In this document: piece by piece, positions 1 to 5,894 of the stretch
Layout of the letters: the number at the start of each line of letters is the position of its first letter
How positions within the stretch are numbered: the first letter of the stretch is position 1
DNA from: Acanthamoeba lenticulata
Taxonomy: Eukaryota; Discosea; Longamoebia; Acanthamoebidae
Length of the DNA: 10,864 bases
Assembly: GCA_002179805.1 (NCBI GenBank)
Contig: NAVB01004106.1
Coordinates: 1 to 10,864 of the forward strand
Direction: 5' to 3'
Position numbers and translations under genes: made by a program
Notes under the pieces: model-generated
What the model saw: only the letters and a program-made list of their open reading frames with translations
Database searches by the model: none
What the model was told of the DNA's origin: nothing

Positions 1-3000
1 GACAGCGACAACGACGACGATGATGACGATGACAAGGGCTCGCTCTGGGGCGATACCTACGGCGACTCGACGACGACTTCGTCTGGCTCCGACTCGGACG
101 CCGACTGGCGCGACCCGACCTGGGTCCTCGACGAGTGGGAAGAAGAGGAGCGCCGCCTCTGGCGCGAGAAGAAGCAGCGCGAGAAGGAGGAGCTCGAGCG
201 GCGCCAGCGCGAGGCCGCCGGCCTGCCTCCGCTCCCTCCACTGTCAACCTCAACGTCAACCTCGACGACAACGACCACGACGACGACACCAACACAGCAA
301 CAGCAACTCGGGTCCGTGTCGGCCGAGGCCATGGCCACGCCGGTGGTCGTGGACTCGCTGGCGAGCTCCAAGGTCACGACCCGGGCCTCGAGCCGGTCGA
401 CGCCGACGTCGCCCACGGCGGCCAGCAAGGCAGCCCACCAGCGGCGCAACAGCCGCGTGGAGATCGTCGCCGTCGAGCCGCTCCGGGAGGCCGCGGCCGA
501 CGCCAGCGGCGATGGCTCCACAAGTCCCGGCGGCGGCGACGGCGGCGTGCGGAGCAGCTCGCGGGAGTGGCCCCTCCGCCGCGCGCGCTCGTTCTCAGAG
601 ACGGGCGAGGCGCGCGTGGTCAAGAGCAAGCAGCTCGACCCGGGCATGAAGAAGCGCTCGCTCTCGTCCCACTCGCTCTCGTCGTCGTCCTCCGTTGGCG
701 GCACTTCGACCGGCAGCGGCAGCAGCAGCAGCAGCGGGAAGCAGAAGCTCAAGCGGCGGGAGAGCCGCGAGGACTCGGGTGGTGGCCGCCGGGCCTACAC
801 CGACGAGGACGACGACACCCTCGACGAGCAGCTGGGCAGCGGCAGCGGCAGTAGCAGCGGCAAGCGCGAGAAGAAGCGGAAGAACAGCATCAAGCGCAAG
901 AGCGGCAGCGGCATCCTGAGCACCTTTGCTGGCATCAGCAAGCTCTCGGCCCAGAGCGAGAGTGGCGGCGGTGAGTCCTCGTCCAGCGGCGGCGGCGGCT
1001 TCCTGCAGTCGGTAAAGCGGCGCGGCCGGTCGCTCAGCGGTCGCGGGAAGGACAAGGGCGCCCTCGTCGAGCGAGACAAGGACCACCAGCACCATCAGTC
1101 CCAACAGCAACACCAGCAGCTCGAGCAACAGCAGCAGGTGCACGAAGGCCACGACGGCCGCAGTCCCACCCAGCAGAAGCTGTCGCGCAGCGACGAGAAG
1201 GTCCCGGCCACCCCGTTCGACCTCGAGGACCTGCGCTCGCCGCGGCACAGCGTCTGCGTCACGCGCCTCCCCGGCCACAGCCCTGCCTCAAGCAGAGCGC
1301 CGCCGTTGTTGGCGCCGTCGCCGTCATCCTCGCTCTCGACGACAACGGCGGCTTCTCCGGTGTCGATGATCAAGGGCGGCAGCACCGTGATCTACCCCAA
1401 GCGCGAGCGGGCCAGCTCGACGCCCTTTGTGCCGCGGCTCAAGCTCCCGTCCCACTCGCCCGCGACGCCCAAGTCCTACTTTTCCCCGGCGAGCGCGGCC
1501 TCATCGTCGTCGTCGGCGATCATCTCGCCCGGCCAGTCGCCCCTCTCATCACCCTTGGGCCCGACGACGTCGTCGTCGGCCTCGTTCTCGCCGGTCTCGC
1601 GGTCGACCACGAGCATCCCGCTGCTGATGGGCGAGCAGGCGACGCTCGGGCTCTCACCGCGCGGGTACGCGAGCCTCTCGGGCTTGACGCCGGCCACGTC
1701 GCCCAACCCGGTCGGCTCGTCGTTCCTCCACAACATGCCTCATCACCACCGGACGCCGCCGCTCTCGCCCAAGGGCGCCAAGGCGACGTCGCGCCACCAG
1801 CATCAGCAGCAGCAGTCGATCACCAAGAGCCGGTCGTCGTCCCTGTCGGGGCCCAGCGGCTCCGAGGGCGAGGAGCGGCTGACGTGGAGCAACGTGTGGC
1901 ACTCGACCACCATCGAGCGCGAGATGGAGATCGAGGCCGAGGTGGAGATGGAGATGGAGATCGAGGAGCGCGCCCGCTCGGACGAGCTCGAGCTGTCGGC
2001 CCTCCACCTGCCCCGGCTCGGGTCCGCCAGCGGCGGCCGGACCGAGAGCCGCGAGCGTGTGGCCCGGGCGGCGCCAGCGGGGATGACGACGACCACCACG
2101 ACGGCGTCGACGATGGCAGCCTCGGAGGTGCCCAAGAAGCGAACAGAGCGACACAGCGGCGGCGCTGTTGCCGTCAGCGCCGCCGGCCCGGCGGGGATCG
2201 AGATGCGAAGCCCCGAAGTGCTGCGGTGGAGCGGCGAGCAGCTCTCGCGGCGCAGCTTCCGGCGCTCGTCGCTGACCGGGTCGCAGCCGGGGGCAGCCCT
2301 CGCCGCGCTCAAGAGCGTCGACTCGCGTGAGGAGGCCCTGCTGGCGCGCGAGGAGGCCCTGCGCGAGAGCGAGGACAAGGTGCGGCAGGAGCGCGACGAG
2401 TTTGAGCGCGAGCGGGCCCAGTGGGAGCGCGAGCGCGAAAAGCTCCTGCTCGAGCTCCGCCGACTGCGCATCCTCCAGGAGGGTGTCGCACCGGGTGGGG
2501 CGACGACCACCACCACTGGACCCGAGCCAATCGCAGCCTTGCAGACCCCGGCCGGGCTGTGGTCGCCGCAGCAGCGTGAGCTCCGCTCCGCGGCTGGCGC
2601 CCGCTCGCCCCTGCCGCCGCTGATGGAGGAGCTCCCGGGGCAGCTGCCCTTCAAGGAGGGCGCCGCCGAGCAGGAGAACAACAACCACGAGGGCGAAGAC
2701 GACGAGCCGGTCACGGAGGCGGCGTGCGCCCACTGCCGGGAGAAGGACGAGACCCTCCGCAAGCTTGAACGCGAGCTCAAGCGGCTCAAGTACCTCTATT
2801 ACGAGGCCAATGGCAAGCTGATGGAGGGCACGATGCGCGACAAGAACCGCGAGAAACACCACTCGGGAGGAAGCCTTCACCGGTCAGACTCGGCTGAGTC
2901 TGCGTCGACAATGACGGCGACCACGCCGCGCTCGAGGCTCAAGGAGACCGCCTCCCTCGTCTTCCACGAGCCAGCAAGCAAAACGTACACCCCATCGAGC

Positions 3001-3141
3001 GCTCGAGGTTCATTTCCTCTCAGAGACTCACGTTTCGTTTGTATGTACGTGTGCGTGTGTCCGTGCAGCAACAAGCAACCTTCTTCTCGTCGGTCTGACC
3101 GCGGTAGCCCGCACAGCCCTCGTGCTGCGCCCAAGACCTGA
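1..3141 (+). CDS. Ser-rich low-complexity protein with C-terminal coiled coils (5' end missing)
   Basis: One frame is open from base 1 to the TGA at 3139-3141, so the window holds the last 1046 codons and the start lies upstream. Numbering from the first visible codon: residues 1-11 are an Asp run; about 46-75 form a charged Glu/Arg helix; about 84-95 are Thr-rich; 100-760 are Ser/Gly/Arg/Pro low complexity with poly-Ser, Gln/His and many Ser-Pro pairs, typical of disordered phosphorylated regions; about 641-657 is an alternating Met/Glu segment. Residues 770-828 form a strong coiled coil (EEALLAREEALRESEDKVR register) and about 909-950 a second, opened by a C909-A-H-C912 pair. No catalytic domain, signal peptide or membrane segment is visible. 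A scaffold or cytoskeletal adaptor is possible but is only inference; I do not recognise the family. The coding call rests on length, third-base GC bias and heptads, because several other frames are open too. An 84-base intron probably lies at 2985-3068. Confidence 0.8.
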   Translation, partial: DSDNDDDDDDDKGSLWGDTYGDSTTTSSGSDSDADWRDPTWVLDEWEEEERRLWREKKQREKEELERRQREAAGLPPLPPLSTSTSTSTTTTTTTTPTQQQQLGSVSAEAMATPVVVDSLASSKVTTRASSRSTPTSPTAASKAAHQRRNSRVEIVAVEPLREAAADASGDGSTSPGGGDGGVRSSSREWPLRRARSFSETGEARVVKSKQLDPGMKKRSLSSHSLSSSSSVGGTSTGSGSSSSSGKQKLKRRESREDSGGGRRAYTDEDDDTLDEQLGSGSGSSSGKREKKRKNSIKRKSGSGILSTFAGISKLSAQSESGGGESSSSGGGGFLQSVKRRGRSLSGRGKDKGALVERDKDHQHHQSQQQHQQLEQQQQVHEGHDGRSPTQQKLSRSDEKVPATPFDLEDLRSPRHSVCVTRLPGHSPASSRAPPLLAPSPSSSLSTTTAASPVSMIKGGSTVIYPKRERASSTPFVPRLKLPSHSPATPKSYFSPASAASSSSSAIISPGQSPLSSPLGPTTSSSASFSPVSRSTTSIPLLMGEQATLGLSPRGYASLSGLTPATSPNPVGSSFLHNMPHHHRTPPLSPKGAKATSRHQHQQQQSITKSRSSSLSGPSGSEGEERLTWSNVWHSTTIEREMEIEAEVEMEMEIEERARSDELELSALHLPRLGSASGGRTESRERVARAAPAGMTTTTTTASTMAASEVPKKRTERHSGGAVAVSAAGPAGIEMRSPEVLRWSGEQLSRRSFRRSSLTGSQPGAALAALKSVDSREEALLAREEALRESEDKVRQERDEFERERAQWEREREKLLLELRRLRILQEGVAPGGATTTTTGPEPIAALQTPAGLWSPQQRELRSAAGARSPLPPLMEELPGQLPFKEGAAEQENNNHEGEDDEPVTEAACAHCREKDETLRKLERELKRLKYLYYEANGKLMEGTMRDKNREKHHSGGSLHRSDSAESASTMTATTPRSRLKETASLVFHEPASKTYTPSSARGSFPLRDSRFVCMYVCVCPCSNKQPSSRRSDRGSPHSPRAAPKT
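721..735 (+). repeat. (AGC)5 trinucleotide run encoding poly-Ser
   Basis: Five perfect AGC units lie inside a longer Ser/Gly stretch of the first gene. It is one of several short trinucleotide runs (AGC, GGC, TCG, CAG) that build the low-complexity protein and are prone to length change. Confidence 0.8.
2985..3068 (+). other. Probable in-frame intron near the end of the first gene
   Basis: The segment begins GTACAC and ends with a T/G-rich stretch and GTGCAG. It is 84 bases (28 codons) with no stop, so the frame is kept whether it is spliced or retained. If translated it gives a Cys/Val/Met-rich run (VCMYVCVCPC) unlike the Ser/Arg-rich protein on both sides, and its base composition departs sharply from its flanks. 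A candidate branch site, ACTCAC, lies about 40 bases before the acceptor. The exact donor is uncertain: GTATGT at 3041 is nearer consensus but would leave only 28 bases. Confidence 0.5.
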
Positions 3142-3173
3142 GAGAAAACGAGCGTACAATACATTCCGGGCAT

Positions 3174-3185
3174 TTTGGCGCCAAA
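3174..3185. promoter_or_regulatory. E2F-like palindrome TTTGGCGCCAAA
   Basis: This is a perfect 12-base palindrome that reads TTTGGCGC on both strands, matching the E2F/DP consensus TTTSSCGC. It lies 33 bases past the stop of the first gene and about 300 bases before the ATG of the SPFH gene, a plausible promoter position for the latter. E2F/DP factors are conserved in Amoebozoa, but binding here is inferred from sequence only. Confidence 0.45.
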
Positions 3186-3353
3186 CAACAAAACTGGTTT
3201 AATTGTTTCCCAGTACTTTTCCTTTCTCTGCTTTTCTTGTCTCTGTTATCTGAACTGGTTGTAGACTTTTGTCAGTTCCCTTTTCTTCCTTCGTGGTTGG
3301 TGTCGATTCGTTGGGTTGTTGGGCCGGACAGTTCCTTAACACTGCAGGCCACA

Positions 3354-3367
3354 GTGCCATATGGCAC
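3354..3367. promoter_or_regulatory. 14-base perfect palindrome GTGCCATATGGCAC
   Basis: Both 7-base arms match perfectly with no spacer. It lies 120 bases before the ATG of the SPFH gene and overlaps a weaker inverted pair (CACTG at 3340-3344, CAGTG at 3352-3356). It could be a site for a dimeric regulator. It lacks the 10-base CArG form, so an SRF/MADS site is not supported. No function is known to me. Confidence 0.3.
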
Positions 3368-3486
3368 GCCCAATGGGCAGGGCGATCTCTTCCCTCAAAA
3401 GGGCAGCTTGAGCAGACTGTCTTGAAGCTGTACAGGCGCAAGTCACCAGCACAAGTTCACCCAAACTGAACACAAACAGCTTTACG

Positions 3487-5353
3487 ATGTACACTCAAGA
3501 GAGCCGTGGAGCTGGTCGCGAAGGCTTCGAGCCTGGCATGACACCCATGGATGATCTCAAGAGCTACACCTCGACCAACACCATGATTGAGGAAGGTGTC
3601 AGCCTGCTCGATGCACTTGACCAGCTGGGCTTCGTGCAGAACCGTTCCACCTCTCGTGGACTTGGTGTTGGTCTTGTCTCGGCCACCGGCTTTGGTACTT
3701 AATCTCCCCAGGATAGTAAATTGAAAAAACAATAATCATATGAATTCTATTCCGTTTTGGTGCCCTGACATCAGCCCTTCTGCTTGGCAGGCGCTGTTTA
3801 CGTGTGGAGCAAGATGCGGCTCATTCAAGAGGGCTCCATGGGCCTCACGTTGCGTAATGGCAGGCCGATCATCCTACGGCCTGGGCGCTACGTGCTTCTC
3901 TCGCCGCTGCACAGCTTTGTCCAACAGCGGTCGATCAACGAAGAGCTCATCCAGTTCGGCCCGCTCACCATCGTCACCATCAAGAAGGTGCCGCAGTTTT
4001 CCTTCCCCAATCTTGCAGCTCAGGTCCTTAACAAGTTGATCATAAAATAGGGCCAACTGGGCTTGAGCTGGAAGAACGGAGAGACCATCATCCTCGAGCC
4101 CGGACGCCACATCCTCGTCGCGCCGCACACTTACCAAGGGGCCAAGGACATCGGGAGCCCCTACGTCGAGCTCGGACCCATCAAGCGCATGATCGTCAAC
4201 GAGGGCCAGGTGGGCATCGCCTACGACACGGGCAAGCTCGAAGTGCTCCTGCCGGGCTTGCACGTGCGCACGTCGCCCACGTTCAAGTTCCAGGAGTTTG
4301 TCTCTGTGCAGGAGCAGGTGCGCCGGCTCGAGCCGCTCAAGGTCAACACCAACGATGGCATCACCATCATGGTTCACGTCATCATCACCTACCGGTTCGA
4401 CGACCCCGTCCGCGCCTTCCGGGTACAATAGCTTGACATAGGACTCACCAGAATGCAAAGTCTCTCCCTCTGACCGTTCGACACACACACACACACAGGA
4501 CGTGCGCAACGTGAACGAGGCGCTGTTCGAGAAGGCCGAGGCGCTGGTGACGTCGATCTTCCTCCACCACGCGCTTGACGAGATCGCGCCCACGCTGCCC
4601 TCCTCCAAGAACGAGGAGCCTGAAATTCCCGGCTTTGGCTCCGACGATGATGAGGACGACGTGAGCGACGACGACGAGAAGCCTGCCGAACACGCAGCCC
4701 GCCCCAAGAAGAAGAGGACAGTCAAGTTTAGCCACAAGGGCAAGGGAAAGGGCAAGGGCAAGGAGCTACTCGTTGCGCCCCGGCTGTTCAGCGACGTTGT
4801 GCGCGAGGCCTTCATGGCCGAGCTCAAGGTTCGCCCTTCTTCCCCTGTTTGTTGGAGTCGTTCTCTTCTGGTTAACAACCAACGATGTGTATAGGACTAC
4901 GTGGCCACATGGGGCGTCGTGCTGATGGACATGAACATCGAGAAGCTCGAGTTCCAGGACACGGCTCTGCGCACTCTGCTCACCGAGCGCGCCGCCAACC
5001 GCGTGCAGACGGCCTCCAACAGGGCCAACATCTCTGCGCAGGCGCAGACAGGCATTCAGAAGGCGCAAGGCCACGCGCAGGAGGCCCGTATCAAGGCCGA
5101 CGCCGAGCTCTACACGGCCGAGCAGCGGGCCAAGGCCGCGCGCTTGCAGGCCGACACGGAGCTGGCGAGGCAGCTGGCCATCATGCGCGCCACGCGCGAG
5201 ATCGTCGAGGCCGCGGGCGACAAGACCACCTTCATCCCGTGGAACATGCAGGTCAACCTGCGCGAGGGCGCTGCCACGAGCGAGCACGGCTTCGACCTCT
5301 TGCCCCCGCCCGCCGTCGCCACTGCGGCTCGTGGCGGGCGCTTGCCCAGCTAG
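3487..5353 (+). CDS. SPFH/band 7 domain protein, vacuolin- or flotillin-like
   Basis: CDS join(3487..3694, 3791..3987, 4051..4422, 4499..4828, 4895..5353), 521 aa. The ATG at 3487 is the first after an in-frame TGA at 3409 and has A at -3. Residues 1-69 form a leader with a short helix (SLLDALDQLGF). Three ~52-residue repeats follow at about 81-132, 133-182 and 183-233, each with the pattern G-x2-G-(L/I)...L-x-PG-(R/L)-(H/Y). Next comes the SPFH core: NDGITIMVHVIITYRFDDP (about 236-254), VNEALFEKAEALV, and LFSDVVREAF to WGVVLMDMNIEKLEF (about 355-389). Residues 400-478 form an Ala/Glu/Gln-rich helix like the flotillin C-terminal coiled coil. The core is broken by a charged insert at about 291-350. 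SPFH proteins oligomerise on membranes; Dictyostelium vacuolins coat late endocytic vacuoles. Vacuolin identity is inferred from the repeats and helix. There is no signal peptide or clear membrane segment, so peripheral or acylated attachment is likely. The SPFH call is firm; the subfamily is not. Confidence 0.88.
3695..3790 (+). other. Intron 1 of the SPFH gene (96 bases)
   Basis: Donor GTACTT and acceptor TTGGCAG. It splits a Gly codon after its first base (phase 1), giving GFGAVYVW across the junction. The unspliced frame stops within six bases (TAA at 3700). The AT-rich interior contrasts with the exons. Confidence 0.85.
3988..4050 (+). other. Intron 2 of the SPFH gene (63 bases)
   Basis: Donor GTGCCG is weak; the acceptor is AAAATAG. 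Phase 0. The intron has 21 codons in frame, and the only stop is the acceptor TAG itself. The boundary is fixed by protein logic: splicing places GQLGLSWKNG directly after IKK, in register with the first repeat. An alternative donor at 4024 would leave only 27 bases. Confidence 0.78.
4423..4498 (+). other. Intron 3 of the SPFH gene (76 bases)
   Basis: Donor GTACAA and an acceptor at the end of a CA repeat (ACACACAG). Phase 0. Removal joins DDPVRAFR to DVRNVNEALF, a normal SPFH sequence. The unspliced frame stops after two codons. Confidence 0.88.
4481..4496. repeat. (AC)8 microsatellite at a splice acceptor
   Basis: Eight AC units sit immediately before the AG acceptor of intron 3, where a polypyrimidine tract would normally lie. 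Length changes here could affect splicing. Confidence 0.9.
4829..4894 (+). other. Intron 4 of the SPFH gene (66 bases)
   Basis: Donor GTTCGC and acceptor TGTATAG. Phase 0, pyrimidine-rich. Splicing joins REAFMAELK to DYVATWGVVLMD, restoring the end of the SPFH core. Unspliced reading hits the acceptor TAG in frame. Confidence 0.85.
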
Positions 5354-5738
5354 AACCACACCCATACCCAAGTCTCGCGCTTGATGTCTGTGTCGAGCTG
5401 AAGGCATGCATGCTTCATCATCGAGCCAAGCATCCCTCACTCCACCACTCCGGGCCCACAGCGGGACAAGGGGAAGAGGTTGTGGTGTGTGTCGGAGAAG
5501 GGCCTCGGGTTGGCTGCTCCAGGCCACAGGCGCCTCCATACCGTGAGTGGTGGGCGCTGAAATTTGGAGGAAAGCCGCATTTAAAAAGCACATAAAAATG
5601 GGCAAAACACCGCTTATTGGCTGAAACGACAGAACGACGCGTGCAACTCGGCGCGAACGGCTTCTTTGCGGGGGCTGGGCGAGGGCGGTGGCCATGAAAT
5701 CCCAAGGAGAGCAGCCTGAGGCCGGATTGGCGCTCAAG
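5354..5738. other. Intergenic region upstream of the CAA-domain gene
   Basis: This holds the 3' end of the SPFH transcript and the distal promoter of the next gene. No coding region is supported; the frames crossing it on either strand are short and biased only by exon overlap. Inverted CCAAT cores (ATTGG) occur at 5616-5620 and 5726-5730. An A/T-rich patch at 5579-5598 could be a poly(A) region of the SPFH gene or a distal TATA-like element. None of these is more than suggestive. Confidence 0.5.
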
Positions 5739-5747
5739 TATATAAAG
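5739..5747 (+). promoter_or_regulatory. TATA box (TATATAAAG) of the CAA-domain gene
   Basis: A consensus TATA element stands in GC-rich DNA 148 bases before the ATG at 5895. Initiation about 30 bases downstream would begin near 5770-5775, in the CA-rich stretch CTCCACCACC, leaving a leader of about 120 bases that is pyrimidine-rich and free of upstream ATGs. Confidence 0.7.
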
Positions 5748-5894
5748 ACCTCACCTCGGCCAGCCTAAAGCTCCACCACCCAAACAACTGACAACAACAC
5801 CAAGCCCTTCCTCTTCTACAGTGCCTTCGCCCATTTCTTCTTCCTTCTCTAACCACTGTCAGTTTCACGGCTGTGAACTTCATCCCAACTCACC

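Larger units (their letters stand above)
3142..3486 (+). other. Intergenic region and 5' leader of the SPFH gene
   Basis: No convincing gene lies here. The short frames at 3199-3441 (-) and 3237-3469 (+) have no coding bias, and the base composition drops to a T-rich, low-GC state compared with the flanking exons. The interval must hold the 3' end of the first gene's transcript and the promoter and leader of the next gene. I see no clear TATA box. Two perfect palindromes (3174-3185 and 3354-3367) are the only distinct elements. In the downstream gene's frame an in-frame TGA at 3409-3411 precedes the ATG at 3487. Confidence 0.7.

Noticed and set aside
1654..2880. A 408-codon minus-strand frame opposite the first gene
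   Set aside because: Its Arg/Leu/Ala-rich translation is a typical shadow of GC-rich coding DNA; the plus frame has coherent coiled-coil heptads and spans the whole 3.1 kb.
3199..3469. Short frames on both strands in the interval before the SPFH gene
   Set aside because: They lack coding composition and known motifs and lie where the promoter and leader of the SPFH gene are expected.
3487..3702. A complete 71-aa small protein
   Set aside because: Its last residue and stop come from reading into the GTACTT donor; splicing to 3791 gives a continuous SPFH protein.
5354..5738. A tRNA or small RNA gene in the spacer before the CAA gene
   Set aside because: I found no cloverleaf, A/B-box pair or terminator-like T run on either strand.
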